From Cunninghamia lanceolata (lineage: Eukaryota; Streptophyta; Pinopsida; Cupressales; Cupressaceae), in assembly GCA_027924645.1 (NCBI GenBank), contig BSBN01000829.1, positions 124,001 to 188,000 on the forward strand: 64,000 bases of DNA. Reading direction: 5' to 3'. How positions within the stretch are numbered: position 1 is the stretch's first letter; every line of letters starts with the position of its first letter. Of this stretch, positions 35,288-46,499 are shown in pieces. The translations under genes and the position numbers were made by a program. The notes under the pieces were generated by a model. It was not told the origin of the DNA, did not search any database, and was given only the letters and a program-made list of their open reading frames with translations.

Positions 35288-36323
35288 ATGGCCTCTAATC
35301 AAAACAACAACAATGGGTTCCCTTCTAGGCCTTATATGAAAAGAAAGGCCCCTGAACCTGAAATTATGTTTACACCTCATGATAGAACAATTGGAGACTC
35401 TGAAGGACCTCTTTACATTACTATGAAAATAATGGGAAATCCTATGGACGGAACTCTTATTGATCCTAATTGCATGACTAATATTTCCACTGAAGAGTTC
35501 CTCTTTTCACATCAATTAATGCAAGGTTCTTATGACCCTTTGGACACGATGATTAAGACACATAAGGGAACCTTTATCAAACCTTTGGGTAAGATATCAT
35601 TGTTGGTAACACTATTTGGAAAACATGTCAAACAATGGTTTGATGTTCTCCCCATTTCTAACCTTTTCCATATTAAATTTGGACACCCTTGGTTAAAGAA
35701 ATGAAATCTATCCCTTCAACAATACACCATTGCCTAAAATTCCCTTTTGATGGATGTATGATTACCGTCCCTCGTAACAAGTATAAACCTTTGGTTGAGA
35801 AAAAGCATTACATATTGGATTATTTTTGGGATAAAACTAAAATACCTAGTCCTTCTATGCAAGAAATGACAAAAGATAAACAACCCACATGTGAAGAGAA
35901 CCTTAGACCGAAAGGGTAGGGTCTCTATGCTAAGGTTCCTCCCCTGAAATCCTTACAAGGATCGGGAGGCCATTGTCAACAACAAAATATTCCACCATGA
36001 CAAATGAGGTTTAATCCTAATGCTTCATCTTCTAAATTGTAAAAACCTATGAAATATAAAAACCCTATCTTAGAAGAGATAAGTGGTAAAAGAAAATGAA
36101 ATAGAAAAGCAAGAGAAAGAAGAAGAAGAAGACAAGATTATGCTATAAATCTTGCCTCTCAACAAGAAAACATTGACCCTTTCATTCAACCAAACAAAAA
36201 TGTTCCTAACAATGAACAACATGATGAGCAAGACATGAATTTGGCTATGGTACCTTATGTCCCACTTTCCTCTAACATTAAGGAGTGGGAGGATGATGAT
36301 GATGTGCTTGATGATACTCACTA
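35288..36323 (+). pseudogene. Gag/protease-like protein of the non-autonomous element
   Basis: ATG at 35288 (MASNQNNNNGFPSRPYMKRK) leads to a retropepsin-like fold: PLYITMKIMG, then TLIDPNCMTNISTEEF, then LGKISLLVTLFG and IKFGHPWLKK. The DSG/DTG position reads DPN, so catalysis is unlikely. A frame change at about 35700 leads into KSIPSTIHHCLKFPFDGCMI. After several stops come a Lys/Arg-rich block (KARERRRRRQD) and an acidic end (EWEDDDDVLDDTH). No transmembrane or signal segment. Even an intact version would be about 340 residues, far short of a polyprotein. Confidence 0.65.
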
Positions 36324-38149
36324 GCTCAGCAAGGACCCTACAAGTAAGTATCTCTAACCCTTTATCTCTCTCGTGATGTGCTTCCCCCGTGATGAGTTAT
36401 GTGTTGTTTAGGCCTCCTGGGATGACCTCAGATTCTCCTGTAAGTTCTGGGATACCAAGAGACCACCTCTATTGTGACCTTCTTCTATTTGTATCATCAT
36501 TCTTCTATATAGCCTCTCTCTAATTTCATTGTTGTGTGTTGTGTTTTACGGACATAGTGTTGCAGTTGGTGACCTAGAGGCACCCTCCTACATGAATTTC
36601 CCTAAGACACTTGCTTCTCCTCTCTTATTTATTGTTTCCCTTCCTCTAGTGTTTCCACCTAGCGGGCGGATGATGAAAAATATTTATACTAATGCGGACC
36701 TAGTGTCCCTTTCGAGAGCAATCAAAAAAAGGACTTAGTTCCTAATATCATGATGGTGTTGTATATTTTATCTGATGCTTGTCTAGTAGAACCACTCATG
36801 CTTTCTGCATAGTGAATTTGATGATGTTTTTATCACATTTACAAACCTTAACAATATTGCTACTTTGTGCATCTTTGTTTGACTTTGAATCTAGTCTTGG
36901 TGGTACTCGATTCAGAGAGCTTCATGATATAGCCCCATGGTTATCCTCAAACTCTGAATTCATTGTATAACCATGGCTCTTTGTGTGTTTAATCATATGA
37001 ATTGATGTTGTTGTCTATCATGATGTTATAGAAACTAACATGTTTCTTGCAAGGATGTGTTTGTGGGAACATTTGGCGATCGTGAAGTGCATGCCACCTT
37101 TGGGGGGCATGGGCTTTATGAGAGCTTGTGTTCCCTTGTTTGTTTTCTTCCTACCTTAACATGCTTGATATCGATGCATGATATCAACCACCTTAAGTTG
37201 GGGCATATATAAGGTAAGTTGTCTCTTGTAGATGTTAGCAATGTGCTTGTCCTTAGATACAATTTAAAGACCAACGCGATGAGTGCTTCCTGCATCCTGA
37301 GTTTGTTTGCAATTAATCAATCTCTCTTAAAATCTATTGTGTATACCTCCTTTTCACTATAAGGTGTCTCCGTGATGTGGGTGGGGTTGTATACTTTTGA
37401 GATCATACCTCCTTTTCACTGTAAGCCATCTCTGTGATGCAGGTGGGGTTGTATGCCATGCTTCCTTTTCACTATAGGGCATCTCCGTGACGCAGGTGGG
37501 GTTGCATTTTCAAAAGTCCTATGTGGAGGCAAGGAGCGGTTCTGTGGCTAACTCAACCCTTAAGTGTATTTTTAGTGATTGTTGTGGAGAAGCCCAATCA
37601 TCGGTGTGTGCCTGTAATGTGCCTGAGATGGTGTTGGACCTAGAAATAGGTACACTCCATCACTTGTCTACCGTGTCTTCAAGTGTGTGTGTGTTTGGCA
37701 TGCTTGATTTGTGTGGCATGTTTGTTGCCCCATATGTAGTCTAAATACTAGCATGATGAGTGCTTCCTACATTTTGGGAGGTTTTACATGTCTTGTGTGT
37801 GTGTGTTGCCCCATATATGCAGTCTAAAGACTAGCACGATGAGTGCTTCCTACATTATGGGAGGTTTGTTTACTTTCTAGTACTTGCATTTGCATTTCAT
37901 ATATATGAGAAAAAGAAAAGAAAAGAAATCATACCTGTCTTCCATGCATTAATGTGTCTTCTATGCATTTGATGTCTTCTCTATGTTTTGTGTGACTATA
38001 ACTGTCTTCTCCATGTTTTGCATACCTGTTACTATCTTCTATGTGATAGGTGTGTCTTCTTCGTGCTTGGTGTGTTTGTTGTGTTTGCGACCATACTTTA
38101 ATGCATGTATTGGCCTCATGTTTATACATACATTAAATTGGGGGCTAAA
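36324..38149 (+). other. 3' non-coding interior with short repeats
   Basis: No gene. Three tandem copies of a CCTCCTTTTCACTATA...CATCTCCGTGA-GCAGGTGGGGTTG unit lie at about 37345-37505. Three copies of GATGAGTGCTTCCT(G/A)CAT lie at about 37278, 37756 and 37839. A TGTCTTCT/TATGTTTTG-rich patch lies at 37935-38075. These resemble the degenerate 3' repeats of long non-autonomous LTR elements. Confidence 0.6.
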
Positions 38150-39388
38150 TGTAACGTTGGAAAATGTCCCCTTGGGGGCTTTTCCCTCTTTAGGTTTAGC
38201 TCTTGGGTCTTTTGTGTGCATTTAGGACATTTTACATCATATTTTAACACCCCAATGAGAAAACCCCTAAGTGTCTTGACAAATGGGACCTAGGGGGCTT
38301 GCTTGAGATAGACCTTGCCCAAAATAAGGGGGAGGACTTGGGTGCCCGCGCCTTAGTCGTGCCCTATTTTGGGGCAGTCCCAATTTTTGGGTGTTGGCTT
38401 GTGATTGTTATTTAGGTCCTATGCCGACATGGTAAGTTTGAATTACGAAAATCTTCGGGGGAGTGTTTGTAGTTGCATATAAAAGCATGTTTAGGCTTCA
38501 TTTAGAAACTAGATGGAAATTATGATGTTTATGCATTCTCAAGGTGATTCAAGGCTTTCATTGTGTTGCAAGAGTAGATTGGTGTTGTCTATGTGTTTGT
38601 GTTTACAAATTTGAGAATCCATTTCATCATGGAATGAAAAGCATCTTCCTCCCATGAGATCTTCACTACAAGGTGACATTACATTATGTTTGTGATCATT
38701 ATTCATTTGGTTTTTGCCTCTGCCTCCCTAGGCACGCACTCTCTATCTGACAAAGGTGTTTGGAAGACTTAAGTGTCCTTCTGAGGCTTGACTGAGGTAA
38801 GCTCCTAAACACCACAACTCCCTCCCAAAGTTTCATGATTACAGGTTACAGGTTGAGGAGCTGGACAGAGTGAAGTTGTAGGAAGGCATCTTGAAGTGTC
38901 AAAATTGTAGAACAAAAGGAAAATCTGCCCCTTGGACTAGGGCGCCTGCTATCTAGTCCCCGAAGTTCCACAATAGGAAAATCTCTGGAACAACAGGAAA
39001 GAGTTGCGGACTGAGTTTCCAGATCTTGACAAAAACCAGGGCTTTGGACTTGGGCGCCCACTCCAGTGTCCCCGACTTTTCCATCTCGGAACCTCAAAAA
39101 AAGGTACTTTGTGATTTGCCATTTTACTTCCCTCTGCAAGAGCTTTTGTCTGTAATTCATCCATTTACTATCATATTTGTGAAATTAGGGTTTTAATGGT
39201 TAATTGAGCATAGGAGAGGAAAAATTGACAATTAAATACCCTAATCCAATTTTCCCTACATTTGTGAGTGACCAAGGACCTAATAATGCTCTTCCACTCG
39301 ATCCTAAGGTCCTTGAATGTAAGTGGTGAAAGGAGGATTTAAACACAAAACTCTAAACATTAAATAAATCCAAATTTTACCCTCTACA
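38150..39388 (+). repeat. 3' LTR of the protease-only element
   Basis: 1239 bp, uninterrupted, colinear with the left LTR apart from the solo LTR and a 15-bp indel. It ends CCCTCTACA and is followed by the AAACC target duplication and the rest of the outer element (CTAGGTCAAGAAC). Confidence 0.9.
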
Positions 39389-39908
39389 AAACCCTAGGTC
39401 AAGAACTAAGATCTGGTTAAGGTTAGGAATCATGCATTTACCTCCTTCCTAATCCATGAATGTGCTTAGGAGTGAGAGGAAAGTGGGTGAGGGCTATCCG
39501 TGATGAGATCTAAGAGATCCACCAAAGACCACAATAATAAACATTCATTTTACTACAACGAGACCCATTCATCCTCTTATTGTTAGAAGAAACTAGACAA
39601 CACTAGGTACAACAAGAAATCGTTCAACACTTACAAAGACAAGAGGACATCAATGAGAACAATCACTTACCCACATAGAGGTGGAATCTTAGAAATCCAA
39701 ACAAGAGGAGAGAAACTAGTGACCCTTCGGGTCATAGGGTTATCTCAACTACAACAACAATTGAGCAAAACATACAACAAAACACACAACAACAAAGGCC
39801 ACAGTACTTGTTGACCCCTCTCTGTGAAGTCCAGCTCTCCAACGAGGCAGATCCCTACTGTGTTTTGCCTCCTCTCGACTGGCTAATTCCACGTGAGCGT
39901 ACAACCAA

Positions 39909-40064
39909 CAGTAAAAGTCACTCCATAATTACCTCTAGTTACTCTGAAATTATCCCTTCCAATGAAACTAGTACATCTCCTCATGAATAATTAAAAATTA
40001 CATATAATAAATGGAATAAATACAATATTGGGATTTACAAGGTTAATGGCACCTTATCTCAACA
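39909..40064 (-). repeat. 5' LTR of copia, second part (split)
   Basis: It resumes at CAGTAAAAGTCACTCC and ends CCTTATCTCAACA at 40064, matching 25375-25530 of the left LTR. The target duplication CTATC follows directly. Confidence 0.9.
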
Positions 40065-40069
40065 CTATC

Positions 40070-40870
40070 TATTACTTATCTATTTATATATGATATATAT
40101 GTACATAAATACATGGAGAGACATGCCTTTTCTCTCTTGAGATGTTCATTAGATATGGTGTGTGTCAATTGAAGGTACCACACTAGTTTTACTATTTTTA
40201 TGCTATACAGGTAGTGGTGTGGTTTGCCTTGCCAATGGGCCAATCCACACTCTTCTCCAAACAACCATTAGATCTTGGGAATTTTTCTAGTTTTAGATCG
40301 ATTTTAAACTCATTTTTGCATGTAGCATAAATCAAACATCATTATCATGTCCAGATGATGAGGATTGATTAGACCGAACTGCCTTTCTAAAAGAGAAAGG
40401 AAAGGGGTGCCCTAGGCCTCCTCCAGGGGAAGCCATGCATGTCAAAAACCCTTGTAGCAACTAGAAAATGCAAAAGAAAGGCACAAAAGCAAAACCCCTC
40501 ATAAGAAGTGTCATTAATGGTAAGTGTTTGTTTTGTAATTTTTTATTATTAAAAGAGTTGTATAGTCGTTGATGTATATGAAAATTATATTGTTCGGTCT
40601 CTTTAATATGTAAGATATGATGTATAAGTGATTGTAACATAATTGCTAGCATCAAAAATATTATATAGGATGGTGTATGTGCACTCCAAATTCTATTGAA
40701 TATAGTCCAAGCTCCCTAAAAGGAATTTACATCTTACACATCTAAAAAATTTGTAACAAATGAACTAAGTATCTTGAATGGACCAAATAACACATATGGA
40801 AGGAAAGTGGGCTATGGCATTCTTCTATCTTCTCCATATGATTAGATTCAAAAGTGACACAAACATAAAC
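40070..40870. other. Host flank between copia and chromovirus 2
   Basis: The first part should be the remainder of the gypsy LTR broken by copia; its end is not resolved. A segment at about 40636-40765 (GTAACATAATTGCTAGC, GCACTCCAA, TCCAAGCTCC) is related to 48465-48600. No gene seen. Confidence 0.45.
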
Positions 40871-41711
40871 TGGTGCAGTCATGGTAGGAGGGTTCACGGA
40901 ATGAACTGTCCGGACCGTGTAGCAAGAGCAAACACAATGGGAACAACTCAAAGATATGAAGCAATGTAGATTCAATCATTCAGTAAATCATAGAATTCAA
41001 ATATAGATCGGCTGGCAACATGCGAGCTTACAATTCACTTACATGCTTACTTAAAAAGAATCACAAGATATAACTTTGAAGTCTCCTTCACAAAAAAATC
41101 TAAACGATGAACTTATGCAGATGATCACAATTTGATAACTACTTTCCTAAGGATCTATTACATCAATATATATCATCTCTAGAATAATAGATTCCTCCGC
41201 GTTGGCCAAGGAAAGTCACAAACTCCAATGAAGAGTTGTAATGTGCAAACACGGATAGGTCAGACCTAAATGCATAGAACACCTCCATAAATGAATGGAA
41301 TAACATGCAGATCCTTGGGGAAGGTCGGCCATGAACCAAAGATCATAGAATTATGTGTCATTAAGTTCCGCAAGTCAAGGAATGCTTCGTAAGTCTTCTC
41401 CCTCAGCTGATTATCTAAGACTGTCAGGATGCTCTACTCTGAGAAAATAGTTGATCTTCTGATAGTGATAACTTTCTAGTATCTAATCCAAATGCTCTGA
41501 ATTCTAGATATGATGTAGATGAATGAATCGAGATGCTAAGTCCAAATCTGCAAGATGTGAAATGCAACTGCAGCAGAATGCGGACCAAAATGCAGAAATT
41601 GCTTCTGATTGAACTACTTGAACTAAACTAGAAAATGAAAGAAACAAACTGAAATACAAATGTTTTTGGTTGATACAAGATTGCTCTTGAAGCAGGGATG
41701 CTCCTGCATTA
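40871..41711 (-). repeat. 3' LTR of chromovirus 2
   Basis: Colinear with 46500-47338 over its whole length, with scattered substitutions and a short insertion (near 41370-41395: GTCAAGGAATGCTTCGTAAG region is longer here). Sense starts TAATGCAGGAGC (TG lost) and ends GACTGCACCA. The TATA position seen in the other copy reads TTAAAAAG here. Confidence 0.92.
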
Positions 41712-41789
41712 GACATCCAGGGTTATTGAAAAAGTGAGTCCCTCACTTTGCTAGGGCTAGGGGAGAACTAAGACGGTACACCTTAGCCT

Positions 41790-42914
41790 AAGAAATCCAT
41801 GCCAAATCTTCTTTTGGTATGCCTTTCCACTTCACAAGATATTATTTGTATTGTCTTCCTCTAGTGCTGCGTCCAACTCTGCTATCCAAGATGTCTTCGA
41901 TCTGCTCCAGTGCTTGTTGTGGTAACTACTTCTTCAAGTGTTCTTCCATGCTGTCACTGAACTCTACTTCATGATACTAATAAAGGTCTGCAATGTTGAA
42001 AATAGGTGATATACACTGGGTCTCCGGTGATTCCACTTCATATGCATTCCCTGAATCAAATTTCTTGAGTATCTTACAAGGTCCAAACTTCTTTATCTTC
42101 AACTTGTTATATGTCCCAACTGGAAATCTTTCTTTTCTCAAGTACACCATTACTTCATCTCCCACTTCAAATTCCTTATGTCTTCTCTTCTCATTGGCCT
42201 TCCCTTTATACTTACTGTTCTTATCCTCCAAATGCTTCTTCACCTGATTATGCACTGTCTTCATATGATCTGCAAATTCTTTTGCTTCTGCACTCTTCTT
42301 TTCTTCCATACTGATATCTCTCAATTCTGCTACTCCTCTAGGGTTCACTCCGAATAACAATCTCAAAAGGTGTTCTTCCAGTACTCCTATTTATTGAATT
42401 ATTATATGCAAACTCTGCTTGTGGTAGAATCAAATCCTAACTTCCTGTCTTGTCTCCACCCAAACATCTCAAGAAGTTTCCCAAACTCCTATTCACTACC
42501 TCTATCTCTCCATCAGTCTGTGGATGAAAAGTTGAACTAAACTTCAAATCTGTCTTCCTCTTCTTCCAAAGTGTCCTCCAAAAGTATCCAACAAACTTTG
42601 TGTCTCTGTTTGAAACTACGCTCTTAGGTAATCCATGTAATCTCACAATCTCCTTGAAAAATAGGTCAGCTACATGTATTGCATCAGTTGTCTTCTTGCA
42701 AGGTATGAAATGAGCCATCTTTGAAAATCTATCCACCACTACAAATATTGGATCATGTCCTCTCTATGTCTTCGGCAATCCCATTACAAAATCCATGCTT
42801 ATGTCTTCCCAAGGACTCTCTGGTACTTTCAAAGGTTTGTACAATCCAATGTTCTAACTACTTCCTTTCGCAACTTGACAAACTCTACAACTCTGCACAA
42901 ATTTCCTGACATCC
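41790..42914 (-). pseudogene. Integrase and chromodomain, chromovirus 2
   Basis: Core at 42437-42739: [38 protein letters not shown] (the second Asp is Asn, as in chromovirus 1) and [25 protein letters not shown] with the catalytic Glu region. C-terminal part 41977-42366: [60 protein letters not shown]. The chromodomain (about 41795-41912) reads ILDSRVGRSTRGRQYK, then a stop, then YLVKWKGIPKEDLAWIS. Stops also cut the zinc-finger region near 42915. Confidence 0.85.
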
Positions 42915-44405
42915 TTATGTATCTAAGGCCAAAAGTAGTTTTTAGTTACCAAAGCCACTATCTTATCAATGCCAAAATGTCCTGCCAATCCTTCACTGTG
43001 TTTCTCCTTGATCAAGTTATCCCTCATTGAACTTCTAGGTATGTACAATAGACTTCCTTTGAATAACATATCTTCTTGAATCAAATAATCTAGCCACTTA
43101 CTTCTATCTATCATAACAGGTTCCTTACATGCTTTCTAAAGTTCTGCAAAATCAGTGTCTCCCTCATACATGTTCTTCAATTCATCAAATCCCAACACTT
43201 CAACTCTCATCTCTATCAACAAGTTTCTTCTCCTACTCAATGCATCAACAACTTTGTTTGATTTCCCACTCCTATGCTTCAACACAAAATTATAACTCTG
43301 CATGAACTCTACTCATCTCATATGTCTCTGATTCAACTTACCTTGACTGTTCAAATACTGCAAAGCTTGATGATCTGTATACAACACAAACTCCTTAGGA
43401 AACAAGTAATGTCTCCACTTCTTCAAGGCTTGAACTATGACATATAACTCCTAATCATAAACTGAATATCTTCTCCTTGCATCATTCAACTTCTCACTGA
43501 AATATGCTACAGGTCTACCTTCTTGACTTAATACTGCTCCAATTGCATTTTCACTTGCATCACAATCAACTTGAAATACCTTAATGAAATCTAGTAATGC
43601 TAAAATAGGTTGCTCTGTCACTTTCTACTTCAACAATTCAAAACTTTTATTTGTTGCTGATGTCCACTTAGTCTTTTATGTCACCTCTCATTGTCTCTGT
43701 CATAGGGTTACAAACTGAACTAAAATTTTTTATGAACTTCTGGTACAAACTAGCCAATCCATGAAATGATCTAACTTCTCCAATGCTCTCCGGTGTAGGC
43801 CATTCAACAATTGCTCTTACTTTTTCAGGGTCCATCTTCAATCCTTTGGTAGAAATCACAAATCCCAAATACACTAGCTCTTCCTTCATGAAACTACACT
43901 TCTTGATGTTTATCAACAATTTCTCTTCTCTCAGTCTCTACAAATCTTGTCTAATATGCCACAAATGTTCCTCTTTTGTTTTACTAAAAATTAGAATATC
44001 ATCCAAGTACACAATCACAAACTTACCCAAGAATTTCTTCAAGACTTCATTCATCAATCTCATGAAAGTGCTCAGTGCATTTGTCAATCCAAAGGGCATC
44101 ACTAACCACTCATACAATCCTTCATTTGTCTTAAAAGCAATCTTCCATTCATCCCCTTCTTTGATTTTGATCTGATTGTACCCACTCTTCAAGTCTATCT
44201 TTGTGAAATATCTTGCTCCACTCAAACAATCCATGATATCATCCAACCTAGGTAAAGGAGATCTATACTTAATTGTGATCTTGTCTATTGCTCTAGAATC
44301 AGTACACATTCTCCATTCTCCATCTTTCTTCGGTGCCAATACTGCAGGTACTACACAAGGACTAAAACTTTCTCTGATCAAACCTTTCCTTAACAAATCT
44401 TGAAT
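42915..44405 (-). pseudogene. Reverse transcriptase and RNase H, chromovirus 2
   Basis: RT at 43938-44396: [47 protein letters not shown] and [13 protein letters not shown] with the catalytic YLDD intact. Connection at 43668-43919: LVYLGFVISTKGLKMDPEKVRAI and VRSFHGLASLYQKFI. RNase H (about 43320-43640) keeps YTDHQAL and SYDQE-like blocks but has stops. The tail at 42923-43114 has IDRSKWLDYLIQEDMLFKGSLLYIP and the zinc-binding HSEGLAGHFGIDK. Confidence 0.88.
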
Positions 44406-45209
44406 CTATTTTTTCAATTCTTTATTATCTACCGGTGTCATTCTATGTGTTGTTTTGTTAGGCAAACTAGCTCCCGGTATAAGATCCATGTGATGAATGA
44501 TACTCCTGATGGGTGGCAATCCTTCTAGTACATTATCAGATATGATGTCTTCATATTCTATCAGCAACTCTCGTATCTCCTCCGGTTGTGATTCTTCAGT
44601 CTCTTTCTTCAATGCTTCAGGTTTCTTAGGAATCAAGGCATAACACATATTCTCTTGTCTCAAACCATCCAGAAATTTCCTTCCACCTACCAAACAGATT
44701 CTAGCATTCCCACATACTTCACTCTTAGGATCATCCTCCAAAGGAATCAAAGTAATTATCTTTCCATTTGATGTTATAGTATATGTATTCTTTCTCCCAT
44801 CATGTACATCTTTTCTATCATATTGCCAAGGTCTACCCAACAAGATATGGCAAACATCCATAGGCATAATATCACACAAGACTTCATCATGTTCACTCAC
44901 CAGTACCTTATGATCATCCTGAATCCATGTTGTCTGATAGGGCTTAGGGTGTTTCAATCTTTCTAATTTCAGCTTATTTACCATCTCCTCTAAAATTAGG
45001 TTATCTGAACTACCACTATCAATCACAAGTTTACAACACTTACCTTCTGATTTACATCTTGTCCTGAACAAACTTTTCCTCTGCGGTGGTTCCTCATTTG
45101 TCTCTGCTTGAAATAGTGTTCTCATCACCAATGATTCTCCTTTCTCTGGCTTACCAACAGAACAGGGATCCTCTAGTTCAACAGGTTCTTCTTCAACATA
45201 GGCTGCTCT
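44406..45209 (-). pseudogene. Aspartic protease, chromovirus 2
   Basis: Open for about 240 residues. FRTRCKSEGKCCKLVIDSGSSDNLILEEMVNKL carries the catalytic DSG. Then SEHDEVLCDIMPMDVCHILLGRPWQYDR and the linker IRELLIEYEDIISDNVLEGLPPIR, before RT. It would cleave Gag-Pol. All key residues are present. Confidence 0.9.
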
Positions 45210-46298
45210 TCCACTGTTTTATGTCCTCTTACTTGTACCACCTTGATGACATTCAAATGCTCTATGTCCTTCACCTCCACACTTGAAACAAGTGCCTCTA
45301 AATGTTCTCTTGTCAAATCCTCTTCCTTCTCTTATGCATCCTTCATTTCGGTATGCACTAGGGTTTCCTCTCTGATAAAAATTTATGTCATCTCTCCAAT
45401 AATCATTTTTATCTCTATCTTCTTTCTTAAACGGGCTATCAAAATTGTTCTGCTTCGGATGTGATCTGTCTCCTCTGGAATAAGTCCTACCTCTCTGAAA
45501 TTTACCTCCTCTGCCTCTCTGTATTTGATCATGCCTCTTATTCAGCTTCTCTTCAACTTTTAGGGTAAATTGATATGCTTCCTCTAAAGATGTCATCCTT
45601 ACCAAGCTTAGTTCTTCTTCAATGTTCAACCTCAGTCCATTGATGTATCTAGCCACTTCCTCCTTGCTTGCTTCACTATTGCATGCTCTTATGATTATCT
45701 TATGAAATTCCTCAGTATACTCCTTTACAAATTTCTCCTTTTGTCTCAGATTTTGTAATATTTTTAGTAGTTCCAACTCATAGTCAGCAAGTATGAATTG
45801 ATTCTTCAGTTTTGTCACCATCCTATCCCATCTTGTGATCTTTTTTTTCCCTCTCCTATTTCTCTCTAACTGAACTTCTTTCCACCATATAGCAGCATGT
45901 CCTTTCAATTTTGTTTTTGCAAATTTCACCTTTTCTAGATCTTCAATCTCTTTATATTCAAAGTATTCTTCCATGTCATTTATCCAGTCAATCAATTCTT
46001 CAGGGTTCAAATTATTAGTATAATTTGGCACATCAACTCTAGGTCTCTTTCCAATCTTTAAAATAACTCACAACATCTTTACTTGATCTGATTCTTCTTC
46101 CTCATCTCCTCCTAGGGTTTTGCCAATTTGTTCAATAGATTGAAATTCTTCTTCATCATCACTTTCAACGTTAGGTCTCAGTGTCAACCCTCTTCGCCTA
46201 TCTTCTTCAACAACATCCAATCGAATTCACATCATTTTCATCATCTCATCTATTCTTCTAGCCATTGTTCCAATAGGGGCAACTCTCCTTGGTGACAT
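45210..46298 (-). pseudogene. Gag, chromovirus 2
   Basis: The start ATG at 46298 (MSPRRVAPIGTMARRIDEMM) fits the position about 190 bp after the primer site. TGA codons soon after, near 46230 and 46065, interrupt it. From 46031 the frame is open for about 270 residues: NYTNNLNPEELIDWINDMEEYFEY, KVKFAKTKLKGHAAIWWKEV, KLKNQFILADYELELLKILQNLRQ, INGLRLNIEEELSLVRMTSLEEAYQ, and an Arg/Gly-rich tail with an intact zinc knuckle CFKCGGEGHRAFEC. Confidence 0.88.
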
Positions 46299-46486
46299 TC
46301 TTCCTAGGATCAAGTGTAAACTACCTCAAGTTCAACGATTGGGCTACAAGGTGACAATTGCCTCTTAATCGGTGATTGGTTACAACACAAGTAACCTGCC
46401 TCAATTCGGCGATCTGTCCACAACAAGATCTTATAGAATTCCTTTGCCAACTTCACTCAATTCACTCCCAAAGATTTGAACTTTCA

Positions 46487-46497
46487 CTCTGATACCA
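46487..46497 (-). other. Primer-binding site of chromovirus 2
   Basis: Sense TGGTATCAGAG, two bases after the LTR end, is an exact complement of the 3' end of plant initiator tRNA-Met. Confidence 0.92.
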
Positions 46498-46499
46498 CT

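Larger units (their letters stand above)
32221..39388 (+). mobile_element. Non-autonomous LTR element with protease-only ORF
   Basis: Plus-strand element between AAACC target duplications (32216-32220 and 39389-39393). LTRs start TGTAATGTC / TGTAACGTT and end CCCTCTACA. The left LTR is 32221-33821 (it contains a solo LTR) and the right is 38150-39388. GGGGGCTAAA just before the right LTR is a good polypurine tract. Between the LTRs there is one short gag/protease-like frame (35288-36323) and no RT, RNase H or integrase. It must have moved with enzymes from elsewhere. Confidence 0.88.
30455..39903 (+). mobile_element. Solo-LTR-like element inside the copia LTR
   Basis: The insertion begins TGTAAGCAC and ends GAGCGTACA, flanked by GCCAA (30450-30454) and ACCAA (39904-39908), a 5-bp duplication with one mismatch. 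Without the inner element its own length is about 2.28 kb (30455-32220 and 39394-39903). It has no usable reading frame and carries a TATA-like CTATAAATAC at 31401-31410. A solo LTR is the best fit, since no second copy of its ends was seen. Plus orientation is inferred only from the TATA box. It contains duplicated phrases AACCCTCGATTCCATCAC near 32123 and 32169. Confidence 0.6.
24601..40064 (-). mobile_element. Ty1/copia element with nested insertions
   Basis: A minus-strand copia element lies between 5-bp target duplications CTATC (24596-24600 and 40065-40069). It has two LTRs, a primer site, a polypurine tract and gag-protease-integrase-RT-RNase H order (integrase before RT, diagnostic of copia). 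The right LTR is split: 29678-30454 and 39909-40064 together match the left LTR 24601-25530. Removing 30455-39903 plus one target repeat gives a normal element of about 6 kb. The coding region is broken by stops and frameshifts. Confidence 0.9.

Noticed and set aside
37929..38293. Several overlapping 60-80 codon frames on both strands
   Set aside because: They fall across a low-complexity repeat patch and the LTR border, with no conserved pattern.
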